From the NCBI GenBank assembly GCA_009746045.1, contig RPFO01000050.1, forward strand, positions 3,801,949-3,865,948: a stretch of DNA of 64,000 nt. Direction: 5' to 3'. This DNA comes from Mesostigma viride. Its lineage: Eukaryota > Streptophyta > Mesostigmatophyceae > Mesostigmatales > Mesostigmataceae. Position 1 is the first letter of the stretch; the number at the start of each line of letters is the position of its first letter. Position numbers and translations under genes: made by a program. Below, one piece after another: positions 28,030 through 39,766 of this stretch. The notes under the pieces are model-generated. The model was not told where the DNA came from and did no database searches. It was given only the letters and a program-made list of their open reading frames with translations.

Positions 28030-31000
28030 TTAGGATGCCGGGATAACACATCTACTTTGATCTGCAGCGCAGCCATCGTAGCTTTGCAGGTTGGGGTCAT
28101 CCAGCTCTTCGGCGCGAATGCATGCGCAACGCAGGCTACCTTGCCCATGCAGCTTGAACGCCTTGCGAGGAAAAAGCCCTTCATTGCACCACACCTGTGG
28201 GTCAGCCGCACACAGACATCAATGAGCCATGATCAGAACAGTCGCGAGGAAATAACGAAGTGCAAGACCACATACTACCTTGTTATCAGGTATGGAATCC
28301 TTCTGCACGATTATAAACATCCTAGCTGGCTTTAGTTCAGAAGCAGCGCTGCATCACTAGCATTGGTACCACTTTGCCATCCTTGCAGCGTCCTCCCAAT
28401 ACTCATCTAGCTAGCTCTAGATAGCATATCAAGCTCTAGATAGCATATGGACAGCACAGCCGGGACGTGCCCCAACACGCTGTACCTCCAACATATGAAT
28501 TCACAGCAACCCATGTCCCTCGCCTCATATAATGATATGAAGTGAGACAACTAATAATACCCGCTCAGGAATCCGAATCCGCTCATATAGATATATTGTG
28601 AGAAATGGATTGTCCCTCAAGGTCTACATGCACACAGCGAGAGCCACCTAGCCCTTTTCAACTGCATTCCCAAACTTCAGGCCATTTTCCCGTTGTGCAA
28701 CCACGCGACGGAACAAAAATATTTTCCCAGCCTATACATTACCCGGGTGCCCCATAAATAGGACCTCGTGTGATGGCCCTATCAACGCACATAGAGGTGG
28801 GAACAAATGTCCATGTTGGCTTGGGGCACACAATACACTCGCCAGCCGAATGAATTAGGTAACCGGGTGCCCCATAAATAGGACCTTGCGTGTTGGCCCT
28901 GGGAACCAATGTGCATGTTGGTTTGGGGCATACTCCAGCATGTGCACTGGTTGTCCCATGGATACTCCAGCATGGAATGGCACGGCACGCGACAGCCCAC
29001 TGCCCAGGCCCCGCTATTTAGAACGCAGGAAACCTGCTGCCAGGCTCTGATTGCGGAAATCTAACCAAACAAACCGGGGGGGTCCAAGGTTCCGCCTGCA
29101 GGAACTGTGACTGCAGGAAAAGCAGCTTGCCCTGTGAGCAAGACAACAGAAAAGCACACAAACAAGCCCTACTCTCAGTGGCATCTTTCATCGCTGCCAA
29201 GGTTCAGCCTGCACGTCGGACACCACTCTGCATTAGCGCAATATTAACCCACATTACTACTTACCTCGCTGCCTTCGTCTTGCGACCACTTGGAGTTGCA
29301 CAGTGGCCGCCGCTGCTCGTCTGCCTCCTGTTCCGCGCGTTCAGCCTCTGCCGTCGCCAGCAGCTTTTCGACCAATGAGAGAGCTTCGCGCGGCCGCCCC
29401 GAGCGATCGTAGAACGCGCCCTCCACTTTCCCGACTGGCCTGCAGGTCTCCGGAGCAGCAGGCAACGCGCAGGCTTGATTAGCCGGTTAGACGACTCTAC
29501 ATGACCAGGGGCGTGATGGAGAGGGGCGTGATCATCCGAAGAGGGATCTGTTGAAGGAACGTAGTCAAGACTGAGAATGACATAGTCAAGAAGAAGAAGA
29601 CTTTGGGAATGCAGGGTGATGAGAGGTCCAAATCCAGCAAGGACCAGCGGCTTGGGGATGTACCATGAACAAAGGCAAGGGGCGAGTCCGGTAGCCTTGG
29701 GTGGGAAGACAACAACGGGTGAGTGGGTGGATAAGGTGAAACATGCTCCTCCCTCAAGGCATATACAGAGGAAGCGAAAAGAAGAAGAAGAAGAAGAAGA
29801 AGAAGAAGAAGAAGAAGAAGAAGAAGAAGAAGAAGAAGAAGAAGAAGAAGAAGGAGGAGGAGGAGGAGGAGGAGGAGGAGGAGGAGGAGGAGGAGGAGGA
29901 GGAGGAGGAGGAGGAGGAGGAGGAGGAGGAGGAGGAGGAGGAGGAGGAGGAGGAGGAGGAGGAGGAGGAGGAGGAGGAGGAGGAGGAGGAGGAGGAGGAG
30001 GAGGAGGAGGAGGAGGAGGAGGAGGAGGAGGAGGAGGAGGAGGAGGAGGAGGAGGAGAAGAAGAAGAGCAGCAAACTATCCAAGGGGGTCCTTGGACTTG
30101 TCTAAAGGCGTCCAACATCGAGGAGACAATCAGCACCGTGCGAACAGATGGGAACCTCTAACAGTTTGGGAGAGGGGAAGAGAGGGGGAAGGGAAGCACT
30201 TCGGGTGAGGAGAGAAGGCCAGGCGAAAACACGGGAAAGATGGTGCGCCGCCGGACCTGGTTGTGCCCAGCCTGGCCTGATTGTGCCAGTGGGTGGGTAC
30301 GTACTTGTATGTTTTCCGGTAGAAATCCCTCCACTCGACGACACTTTTGACCTACAAGCCGGAGGCGGCAGCCATCATGTCAGGGAGGCGTTGAACCGGG
30401 TGGTCAACGAAGGTTAGTACAGGGAGAGTGGGGATGCGGGTTCAATAACTGCAACCCGGGAAGCAGGGCAGCGAAATGAAGCTGGGAGAGCAGGCAGTAG
30501 GGAAGTGGACTGGGGAAGCACCACACCTAGCTCAGGAGCAACGCTGCGATAAAACTTTGGGTGCCCATAGGGTGCACAGCACAGGCATGCCAGCCATGAA
30601 AATCTCCTTGTCTATATTTTACCAGCTCATCCTGACATTTTTTCTTTATGTGTAGGTTTCGAAAAGTTTGAATGTGAGTAATAAAGCTGGGGGGCAGTTT
30701 GACTGTGACCATACCAGTTTATTAGCGATGAAACCTTACCACCTCTATCACCGCGTATTTCTCAACCAGCTTTTCTCCCAGAAGCCAAAGCAGTGGGGGG
30801 GGGGGAATCTCCATGCGACCACCATCGATACGCTGCCTTCAAGCTTGACTATACTTTGAAACCTTACTTTCCTTGGCGCAGCCCAGAACGCGGGCCAGCA
30901 TTACGGTCAAGGAGCCGCACATTACACATTTTGGCATACGGAAATGAGGCAGGACTGGGGCAAAAGACAGCGAGTTTGTTCTATAACCACAAGGCACAGT

Positions 31001-33724
31001 CAGGTGCACGGCGCATCCAGCCCCCCATGTACCGCCACCACGGCACCTCTCATTGCACCATGGCTTAGCGAGGGGCACCGCTTATTACCTGGGGTCCACT
31101 TACAGTGACCATGGCCATTCGACAAGGATTCGCGAGGGCAACCCCTTTCAGGTCTAGACGCATCCGCCCACCGTGTCCAATGATCATCGCATGTGAAGGC
31201 ACGTGACAGACCCATCAAAAGGTTCTTGGACGCTTGGGGGGCCTAAAAGGTCAAAAGGGGTTGGCCATCAAACATACAGCAGCAGGCTCGAGCTACCATG
31301 GTGCGGATCTTCCAGATCTCTGGCATGCGCTGGTTGCCTCATGGGTATAGGCGCAGCGCAGCCTACCTGCTGTGGCGACAGGCCCTCCAGGTCATCAGTA
31401 AGCCCTTCCTCTGCTCTCCTCCGCCCACGCCAGGGGCAGGAAGAGATACGATAAGCAAACGTCACCCGTCAGAGGGGCAGGGGGTCGAACAAACAGAGTG
31501 GACGAGTCGTAGACACAGCAGAAAAGGGTATTAGAGACAGGGCAGCCGTGGAGTACATGATGGATTAGAGAACATGATGGATTATGGATAGTCAAGGGCA
31601 GTGCACATCCTAGGAAAATGTTAAGTGGAGCAACATCGTCTAAAATTCGGCAAATTGAACAAATATGTTCATTGATGGGACTAGGCACACTGGTCCAAGA
31701 TAAGGCGTTAAAAAAGGGAGGCCGGCCGCAACAAGGGACAAGGGAGACATTTCCATAAGAGAAAGGGTGGCTCGCCCTCACCATCGAACTGGCCGGTGAC
31801 AAAAGCGCGGGAGCTATCACGCCCACAGAAGTGGGCGTATGCCATGCCCTGTCCGTAATGCTGTTCGCCGGCAGTCACGTCGAATACCTCCCTGGCAGGA
31901 AGCCATGAGCATTAAAGCGGGATAGGGGGGCGGTCACAGGGGTCCAGTGGGTGGGTGGGTGGGTGGGTGGATGGGTAAGTCAATGGGGTGATACGTCATC
32001 CTCACGTGCACCATAGTGCAGGCAGAAGTGAAACAGAAAAATACCAGTAGTGAGAGGACTGCCGTGCGGTCCGTGCCACTTGGCATGGCCATGCAAAATG
32101 CGGTTAAAAGCAGCATGCTGGATTGCTGGTGTATGCATGCTGGTGTATGCATGCTGGTGTGTGCATGCTGGTGTGTGCATGCTAGTGTATGCTCACAAAT
32201 ACCATCGAGTCTAGGCGAGCTGAGTGCAATAACTTCAGTCATTTGCATCAGTGTGCAAACAACAGCAGAGAGAATAGCACTACATCCCATTCGTTGGATT
32301 GTTAAGGACAATTAGCGTTAGCATGCTGGCACGCCGCACCGCTTACCCCAGGATGGCCAAGTACAGCGGCTTCTCCCCCCCTGCCGCATGGCTGGCCAGC
32401 CTCGCCTTGGTGAACACCTGCCAGAGGCGCAGCAGGGTGAGGTCACCCGGAGGCATCCACACTTGTCAGGGAAGCAGACACTTAGAGAGCATCGCATAGG
32501 GAAGCGCCAACTCCTGAGATGAATAAACAGTACAATACAGTATGACACCATAACAATGCAATACAAACAGCACCGGTTTGTGCAACCATCTCCGCAAGGG
32601 TAGTTCAGGGAGGCGGGTATTGCAGACAGCTGGCGGTTACTGCAGGAAGCTTTCAAGGAACAGCCGCGCCTTGGGAGGCGCATGTCCAAGAGGATTTGAT
32701 CAGATAGGATTTGACATTAGATTAGATGGAAGCTGTGATGTGCATGTCATCACATAGGGGAGGGCTGTACACGACCCTGTCAGTAGTCGGCAGTAAGGCT
32801 AGACATAGCATGCCCATGCCTCCCTATGTACATGTTTCCATATGACAGTGCCTAGAATGTTGCCTAGCTGTGCCAACAAACCTAGTCACGTGCCGCCAAC
32901 GCACGGTACACAACCAGCCATAGCCTTAGCCTAGTCCTAGTACAGCCATGCTACGCCCTGGCTATGTTCAGATTACTTGCCCACGCTCCTTGCTATGATA
33001 TGCTCACATGGGTCTTATTGCACCCACAGTTTGCCGGATCGTTAGCCTGTCCTTTTAGCTAGCCGCGCCCGATTGCAGCTGTGGCATGCCTTCGGCATGA
33101 AGGAGACTGGGGGTCTCTGCCCTTTCTCCTGTAGTGCACACACAGGGATTAAAAGCACTTCGGTGCTCCGTGACTCCCCAACGGGAGCACGAGTTTAATT
33201 AATTAATTAATTAATATGACAGTGCGTGTGTGTGTGCACGAAGTCAGATATGTTGCAGACAATTGGTGCGATAGTACTGGCAGTGCGTGCTTGCATAAAA
33301 GCGAAAAAAAAATACTGAAGAAAACACAGGAGGAAGGAAGGGGGAGGAGGGGGGGGGAGGAGATTTAATTGATGCGCGGAGTAATCTGCTAACTAGTACT
33401 TTGCCCGCACGATAGGCCAAAGGGGGCAAGATCAAAGGACGCAACCTCTGGCGTGCTAAGCGGGTGACAACCAAACCGGCACAAGGACAAAAAATAACGC
33501 ACCTCCTCGCCCGAATCCAACTGCGGGATCACGAAAACAAATACGATGGCCGATAACGTCCCCATTACTATCAGCAGCAAAAATTGAGGGGAAAACGGTG
33601 GCAGTAACGAAGGAGTCTCCAAAGGCACGGAAGGACCTGGCTGCGCCCCGCCCCCGACTGGCGCAGATGCATTTTTCCCACTAGCATTTGTACGGGATCT
33701 AATCCCCACACCGGTCGCACTCAT
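28030..33724 (-). CDS. CYB5D2: Neuferricin-like cytochrome b5-domain protein (7 exons)
   Basis: Minus-strand exons: 33724-33503, 32417-32347, 31891-31782, 31410-31367, 30351-30305, 29439-29265, 28194-28030 (TAA). They total 834 nt, all phases match, giving 277 aa. Residues about 1-45 are a polar Ala/Pro-rich N-terminus, 46-66 a membrane span (QFLLLIVMGTLSAIVFVFVI). Then comes the MAPR-type cytochrome b5-like haem domain: VFTKARLASHA, EKPLYLAILG, EVFDVTAGEQHYGQG, FCGRDSSRAFVTGQFD. The C-terminal part has GLTDDLEGLSPQQ, VVEWRDFYRKTYK, VGKVEGAFYD and the Cys-rich tail PLCNSKWSQDEGSE, VWCNEGLFPRK, RCACIR. This order matches animal neuferricin (about 264 aa), a haem-binding membrane-anchored protein. 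Intron 5 holds a GAA/GGA repeat, intron 1 a LINE tail. The gene is divergent from the sulfotransferase-like gene. Confidence 0.9.
28742..28935 (+). repeat. Direct duplication (~80 bp) in neuferricin intron 6
   Basis: A block beginning CCGGGTGCCCCATAAATAGG at 28743 recurs at 28863 with scattered changes; both copies continue into ATGTTGG and TTGGGGCA. Confidence 0.8.
29781..30067 (+). repeat. (GAA)n(GGA)n triplet repeat in neuferricin intron 5
   Basis: About 24 GAA triplets (29781-29853) are followed by about 68 GGA/GAG triplets to 30056, then a few GAA. The gene is on the other strand, so the transcript carries (UCC)n(UUC)n. Glu, Lys, Ser, Pro and Phe homopolymer frames are artefacts. Confidence 0.97.
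31262..31345 (+). repeat. Partial copy of a dispersed repeat
   Basis: It shares CGAGCTACCATGGT, CGGAT, TCTGGC and TGCGCTGGTTG with 41801-41921 and with the reverse complement of 63180-63300. It lies in neuferricin intron 4. Confidence 0.65.
32700..33216 (+). mobile_element. LINE 3' UTR and tail, plus orientation
   Basis: It matches the reverse complement of about 42075-42480 over several hundred bases (shared GGTCTTATTGCACCCACAG, AGCTGTGGCATGCCTT, GGGATTAAAAGCACTT). It ends in a hairpin (33169-33191: CGTG, bulged A, CTCCC, loop CAAC, GGGAG, CACG) and a TTAATTAA tail (33195-33214). It is a 5'-truncated insertion in intron 1 of the neuferricin gene. Confidence 0.85.
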
Positions 33725-34151
33725 TTACCGGCAGAAAAATCTCGTACCGGAGCCAAAAGGGGCCTTGACAATGGTACTTCACGACTAAATCTTTCTCACC
33801 TGACGGGCCTGTTCACTGTTGTTCGCGACTACCTAGTTAGACGACCGAAGCAGGGGATTTGAGATACGTTCGCTGACTGCTTTATAGAGAAAAATGGTAG
33901 GCATACCCATAGACCTTGTCAACTATTCCGGCCCCGGTTTTATTTTTCACAATTCACATTATTATGCGCCAAGCCATTTGTTATTGTGCAGGGCGGAGCG
34001 CATGGCTCTCATTATTATTGACCCCGCTGGCTCCGCCCACTGCCCAGCGCAAAATGTCCTAGCCCCTACAGTACTCCCTAGGCCATAGCTGTGGTATAAC
34101 GTATATCGCATATACAGGTCCCGCGTATACTGTAGCGGGGAGCGCAAGCAC

Positions 34152-35052
34152 TACAGTCATTCCCGCGTTAAGTTGCGTTTCTTAAGGTTGCGTTCCCGCG
34201 TTAAGTTGCGGCGCCGACGTTTGGGGGGCGACCGCAACTTAAGCATGGAGGCCATCGCAACTTAACGCGGTAATGACTCAATTTGTAGGTGTCAGGCCAT
34301 TTTTGGCCGCGCAGGAGGCCATTTTTTGCCAAGTCCGGACCCGCTACGGGATTTCAGGCGGCAAAATACGCAAGCCCCACGGGCGCGCAAATTTACCCGC
34401 CTGCTGGCTTAGGTGAAAAGCGCGAATGCAACCTTACAAATTCAGTTTTGCAGTCTGCGGGCTGCGGTACATAAGAATCCACGACCATGTAGGGTCTGTT
34501 ACGGTAATTGAGACATCTTGCCGGAAATTACCACCATCATGCCGAATGCACCACTGAAGGGGGCAAAGACAAGGTGGTTGAGGCCACAGGCAGTCTCGCT
34601 GCCTGCACTATGACTGTGGCCTCCATGCTGTTATTATCATTGTTTACATGCAGGCCGTTGACAGTAAATGGAGCTCAGTTCCCTCACGACTGTTCCCATG
34701 TTTTGTCACAATCAAACGTGGAGCCGGCTGGCACTGAATTAAGTAAGTAACCTGCCAAAAAGAGAGCCGAAGTCAGAGGGTTAAACCACACATTTGTAGT
34801 ATAAAACGCAGGCACCGCGTGTTTTGCAGCCCGCCTTTGTCCAAAATATCTGGCCTGGAAAATGGACTTTGGCCGGCTTTGACGCTGCAGCTGGATCGGG
34901 CTTGACGAGAGCTGTCGAATGACGTATAGAAGTCCGTCAGAGGAGGAGGTGGTGGGCTGCTAGCCTAATTCTACCGTTAAGTTGCGTTCCCGCGTTAAGT
35001 TGCGGCGCCAAGTTTTAGGGGGCGATCGCAACTTAACGCGGGAATGACTGTA
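34152..35052. mobile_element. Non-autonomous Tc1/mariner-like TIR element(s)
   Basis: The left end TACAGTCATTCCCGCGTTAA (34152) is matched inverted at the right end by TTAACGCGGGAATGACTGTA (35033-35052). Both ends carry the TA expected of Tc1/mariner target duplication. A further inward pair (about 34260 and 34976) means it could instead be two short palindromic MITEs. No transposase frame is present. Confidence 0.65.
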
Positions 35053-35397
35053 CCTGCTACAGTAGATTAATCGCGATCGCAACTCGCAAGCGAGAAATCT
35101 GCAAATTTCCAGGTAAATAGGTGTACGTTTATTCCAAATATAGCCAGTAGTTAATCCCTGCTAAGCCTAGGGTATCAAGATGTCAGTGGCTAAAACGAGA
35201 AATCTGCAAATTGACAGCGCAGCAGATGTTGTTGTTGTTGTTGTATCCTACGGTGGAACATCAGTGCACTCATACTGGACGCAAATGTAACTCAACTCGA
35301 CTCAACTTGATACTAGACTGGACGCAAGGTCCCCGCCGTGGGCATCACCTGACTGCCTGACTGACTGGACGCAAGCATCCAGAAGTCCCCAGTTCAA

Positions 35398-35483
35398 ACC
35401 CGCGCAGGGGCTAGCGGTCCTAAGTTTTCTGCATGTTCCCATCAGCTGCTATCTACAGTGCCGTAAGCGGAACCGCCCACACT
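35398..35483 (-). repeat. 86-bp repeat, inverted copy of 24125-24210
   Basis: It is identical by eye to the reverse complement of the left copy. Just upstream lies GTCCCCAGTTCAAACCC, which resembles a Pol III B box. Confidence 0.9.
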
Positions 35484-35879
35484 GGACGCAAGCATATTCT
35501 GCAGTGCATGACAGCATATGCCGTCCATCCGTTCATTCGTAGCAAACGTCCTCAAGAATCTCGTTGCTTGACCACAATCATGGCTCTTGGACTACACGTG
35601 TTTCCGTCCAAATTCCCGTAACTTAGCATCCAAGCCCGGCCGTATATTGGGCAAAGACCGACCGCGGAGCCGGAACCGCGGAGGCGCCTTGGCGAGTTGC
35701 AAGCCAGCTGCGTGATGAAAACAGGAACTGGTTCGAAACGTGCTAACGCTGACGGCCATGGCTTCATCGTGACTGCGTCCCGCCGCATTTGCTAGTGAGA
35801 TTACTTTTTCTCAGCAAGTTATGTAAGCCAGTATCTCCAAAAGATATCGATTACCATTATTGGCAGAGCTTCACAAGCC

Positions 35880-38800
35880 ATGCGGGAACCCGCCATGAAG
35901 TTCCTTGTTTTAGTTGCGGTGGTTGTGTGTCTGAGCATTGGTAGTCACGCATCTGACACTGGATTTCCTGATGCTGTCACGGAAGCACGGTCGGATGCTT
36001 GGTATGAACGGGCAAACGGCAGTTTGGGAGGCCGAGGACTATTGTCTGCGTCTGTGCAGCAGCACCTGGTCCAAGCTCCCAAGCCGTTAGCGGAACAGGT
36101 TACAGGAGCCTACGGGCCAGTTATTCTTATAGTTCACATGGATGCCGTTCAAGAATCAGGTGCAATAGCCAAGGTTCTCGAAACGACTGGGGTGGTGTTC
36201 TTACCGCGTTCAGCGAAGGATCCGTCGTACGAGTACCATGAACTTGGCTCGCGGGAAATAGCTCCCCATTATCTGAAGGAGAAGGGCATTAAGGAGTCCA
36301 AGAGTTCCAAAGCATCCACGGTCCGCCCCACAACATTGGTCAAGGACCTATCTCCCCGCATGAAGCTTATGGCCGACAATGCGTTTTCCAAAGGAGTTAA
36401 AGGCGCAGCTCGGGATATGAAAACTTGGCTGTCTAGCAAGGAGAGCATCGAGGCGCTCAATAATGTAAGCTCGTCTTTGCGCTAATGGGCGTGGCATACT
36501 GCGAGTTAAGCAGTCAGCATTTGTTAACGCTTAGAATAGAGGTTTTTTAAAAAAGGTTGTAAGGAAATAGTATTGGCCGGGTTGGAAGGAATATTATTGG
36601 CCGGGTTTTTATTTTCTTTCGTGCATTTGTCCCTCTGATCTATCCAGAAATATCTGGAACTGGAGTTGCCTCTGCTGTCTTCGTTGATACACACAGTTTG
36701 CTTCTTATCACCATGTCGTGTAAGCTAGCATGCACCGCCCATCTGCTGTGTATTTTCTTTCCCTCGAATTTTTCATGTGATAGATATGTGTTAGTGACCT
36801 ACTGACTGTGAGGTTTGCGTAGAGATTATTTTAATGAATATGTTGACAGCTGATGTGGTCACCAACCATCCGTCCCTCCCTCCCTGCCTCCCTGCCTCCC
36901 TCCCTCCCTCCCTCCCTCCCTCCTTCCCTCCCTCCCTCCCTCCCTCCCTCCCTCCCTCCCTCCCTCCCTCCCTCCCTCCCTCCCTCCCTCCCTCCCTCCC
37001 TCCCTCCCTCCTCCCTCCCTCCCTCCCTCCCTCCCTCCCTCCCTCCCTCCCTCCCTCCCTCCCTCCCTCCCTCCCTCCCTCCCTCCTCCCTCCCTCCCTC
37101 CCTCCCTCCCTCCCTCCCTCCCTCCCTCCCTCCCTCCCTCCCTCCCTCCCTCCCTCCCTCCCTCCCTCCCTCCCTCCCTCCCTCCCTCCCTCCCTCCCTC
37201 CCTCCCTCCTCCCTCCCTCCCTCCCTCCCTCCCTCCCTCCCTCCCTCCCTCCCTCCCTCCCTCCCTCCCTCCCTCCCTCCCTCCCTCCCTCCCTCCCTCC
37301 CTCGTCCCTCGTCCCTCGTCCCTCCGTTCGTCCGTCAGTCCCTCCGTCCCTCCGTCCGTCCATCCATACATCCATCGTTCCATCCATTCTTCCAAACCTC
37401 CAAACATCCAAAAATTCCAACAAACTTGTGCACTTCGCTACCATGTGGCCATGCACTCGCAGTATGCCCCACTGCCTTTGTTCTAACAGTGTTTGATCGA
37501 CACACTGTGACATTGCTGACATCGGCCTAATCACATCTCCAATTCACTCTCCTCATCTCCCCCCCCTGCTCCCTGCGCCCCCCCCCCCCCCCAAGATCCT
37601 GGCCCCGCTGTGTGTGGCGAGCCCCCTCGAGTGCCCCTCCCCCCGCGGGCGTCTCGCCCTCAAGAGCCAGGCGTCGATCTTCGTGCTCCCTGCCCTCATC
37701 AACTACTTCCAGGGCAAGGTGTTTGTGCTCCACCTCGTGCGCGACGTGCGCGACTACCTGCACGAGCGCGCGATGCAGCAGGTGCCCGCACTGGACCGGC
37801 TGTGCCTGCTGCTGGGCATCACCGAGGGGGACTGGTACTCGCGCGTGTCGCGGCTGTGGGCCAAGGTCAACCTGGAGGTGTCCGACTACGCGCACCTCTT
37901 CCTCACGCAGCGATACGTGTCCATGAAGTTTGAGGTGCGTGGTGTCTAGTTGTCGGGGGTGGGGGAAGCTTGGGGAAAGCTTAGAGAAAGCTTGGAGAAA
38001 GCTTAGGGAAAGCTTGGGGGAGGCTTAGGGGAAGCTTTTAAGAAGCTTAGAGGAAGCTTTTGAGAAGCTTAGGAGAAACTCTTCAGAAGCTTCGGGGAAG
38101 CTTGGGGGAAACTTAGACGAACTTTGGCGAAGTTTCTGCGAAGCTCTGGGGGAGTTTAGGGGGGGCTTGGGGGGGATTTGATAGTGATTGCCTGACAAAA
38201 TCATTGGTTGAGGGGGATTTGATAGTGATTGCCTGACAAAATCATAGGGCATTGTGGCGCGGGACTGGAGATCCAAAGGTTTGTGAGAGCTAAGGGTGAT
38301 TTGTCTCAAGCTATTCTGTGGGACGCAGGCTTTGGCAGGGCTCACATGCTGGAATCCTCTTAAGACCATGAAGCAATCGGAGAGGGTATGAAAGTCCTGT
38401 CGTGTCGGCTTGCTGTGTTTCAGACGAGGCTTGATGAGCGAGACGTTGGGTTCATGGGACTTGGCTGCATATTGAAGTACAGTGTCATTTGTTGTGTGCT
38501 TGGTTAGAATCTAAGCACCGGTGTCGTCACTGTTACTAAACGTTTTCCCTCCCCACCCCCACCCCACCCCACCCCGCCCCCCTTGGTTGTGTGTGTGCAC
38601 ATCCTTGCACACACCCTGCCCCTCGCGTGGCGTGCGGCAGGATTTCTTCGACCCGGTCACGCGAGAGTCCGCCATCAGCATCATGCTTGAGCGGCTGGGT
38701 GTTGGCCCTGAGGTGAACATTGCTGCGCTCAGCAAGGTAAGGCCACGTACATTGCTTTGTCCTCCCCTGCCCCTCTCTGTTTAGATTTATCATTTACCTA

Positions 38801-39416
38801 TGTTAAGCTGTGCAACATCTGTGGCACCAGCTTTGAGGTGGCTGTGGTATCAGTCACCAGGGCAGTCAAGGCTTACCCTTAGTGGCGACAAGTTTTGCCC
38901 ACCTTTATGTTGATGTAAGTTTTGTTTGTGACAGCCAGAATATTTGTTTGACTTCTGGCTTGTCATTTTAACCTCAAATAAGGCATTGGTTTGTGGGAAG
39001 TGCATGGGTAGTGGCAGGGCAGCTGCCTGTCAATGTGTTTTCTTTCTACTGTACCTACTCCCATGCTTTTCAATGGATACTTTTCAGCCATTAGGTTCGC
39101 AGTTGCTCTTTTGTTGTTTCTATGTGGTAAAAACCTTTACTTCAATGGCTGCCCTGCCACGCTCACCCACCCCACCTACCACACCCAACACACCCACCAC
39201 ACCCACCACACCCACCACACCCACCACACCCACCCATCCACCCACCCACCCACCCACCCACCCACCCACCCACCCACCCACCCACCCACCCACCCACCCA
39301 CCCACCCACCCACCCACCCACCCACCCACCCACCCACCCACCCACCCACCCTCCCTCCCACCCTCCCACCCACCCACCCTCCCACCCTCCCTCCCTCCCT
39401 CTTTCTCTCTCTCTCC

Positions 39417-39503
<87 letters not shown>

Positions 39504-39766
39504 CCCCCCTCTCTCTCTCTTTCGCTCTCGCTCTTGCTCTCTCTCACACACACACCACCACCACCACCAAAATCACCACAATCACACACCCACGCATGCG
39601 CGCGCAGGTTCTGGACTCCCACAACGACAAGTTCAGGTCGCGCGTCGACTGGGCGGAGGCGGCGGCCAGCCAAAGCCACACCGTTGCCATCAACGGTGTG
39701 CTCAAGGTGCTAGGCAACCCGATGGTGGCCAAGGCCATGACCGAATTCGGCTACCAGCTACACTAA
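35880..39766 (+). CDS. Signal-peptide-bearing sulfotransferase-like protein (4 exons)
   Basis: Exons 35880-36464, 37596-37934, 38641-38736 and 39608-39766 (TAA) are all phase 0, giving 392 aa (387 from the second Met at 35895). A signal peptide starts at that Met ([19 protein letters not shown]), suggesting entry to the secretory pathway. The middle reads [20 protein letters not shown], then [20 protein letters not shown] and [10 protein letters not shown], then [17 protein letters not shown] and [17 protein letters not shown]. This order resembles the sulfotransferase superfamily: strand and P-loop, the LP...K-hxhhRDxRD block, then the W...RY-x-x-h-x-E-D block. The usual PAPS P-loop (SGTT-type) is not intact, so it may not be a working sulfotransferase. 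Exon 1 alone reads through as a 201-aa ORF if the GTAAGC donor at 36465 is ignored. Confidence 0.65.
36879..37304 (+). repeat. (CCCT)n tetranucleotide array in intron 1
   Basis: About 425 bp of CCCT with occasional single-base slips (CTCCTCC near 37010, 37085 and 37206). Three slips at similar spacing suggest internal duplication. Six-frame Pro-Ser-Leu and Gly-Arg-Glu frames are artefacts. Confidence 0.97.
37964..38175 (+). repeat. AAGCTT-centred minisatellite after exon 2 donor
   Basis: About 15-18 units of 11-13 bp of the form AAGCTTRGRGA start 30 bp after the exon 2 donor and decay rightward. Confidence 0.85.
38174..38245 (+). repeat. Direct duplication (~40 bp) in intron 2
   Basis: GATTTGATAGTGATTGCCTG, followed by ACAAAATCAT, occurs twice, at 38175 and 38216. 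Confidence 0.85.
39168..39380 (+). repeat. (CACC)n / (CCCA)n array in intron 3
   Basis: ACACCCACC units pass into a pure ACCC tetranucleotide run of about 120 bp, then CCCT. Confidence 0.95.
39397..39545 (+). repeat. (CT)n microsatellite upstream of exon 4
   Basis: About 100 bp of CT, a C-run, then CT/CG-rich sequence, ending about 60 bp before the exon 4 acceptor; it acts as an extreme polypyrimidine tract. Confidence 0.95.

Larger units (their letters stand above)
33725..35879. other. Divergent promoter region, neuferricin / sulfotransferase-like genes
   Basis: This is 2.15 kb between two divergent start codons. It contains the TIR element at 34152-35052 and the 86-bp inverted repeat copy at 35398-35483. 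No core promoter motif could be assigned with confidence. Confidence 0.5.

Noticed and set aside
29616-30161. Glu/Gly-rich and Pro/Ser-rich frames of 120-291 codons
   Set aside because: They are products of the GAA/GGA triplet repeat within an intron of the neuferricin gene.
30319-30413. Plus-strand exon candidate reading EIPPLDDTFDLQAGGG
   Set aside because: It is flanked by plausible plus-strand splice sites, but the minus strand here encodes VVEWRDFYRKTYK, which fits neuferricin exon 5 with matching phases.
32318-32689. Frameshift in the neuferricin cytochrome b5 exon
   Set aside because: A first reading with six Gs gave a shifted frame. Recounting the run (seven) restores an intact frame joining VFTKARLASHA to EKPLYLAILG.
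35370-35420. tRNA gene at the B-box-like GTTCAAACCC
   Set aside because: No acceptor, D or anticodon stems could be paired around it.
35880-36485. Single-exon 201-aa secreted protein
   Set aside because: A strong GTAAGC donor at 36465 in phase 0 and three following in-frame exons with sulfotransferase-like motifs make the multi-exon model better.
36834-37534. Pro-Ser-Leu and Gly-Arg-Glu frames over 180-247 codons
   Set aside because: They arise from the (CCCT)n array in intron 1 of the sulfotransferase-like gene.
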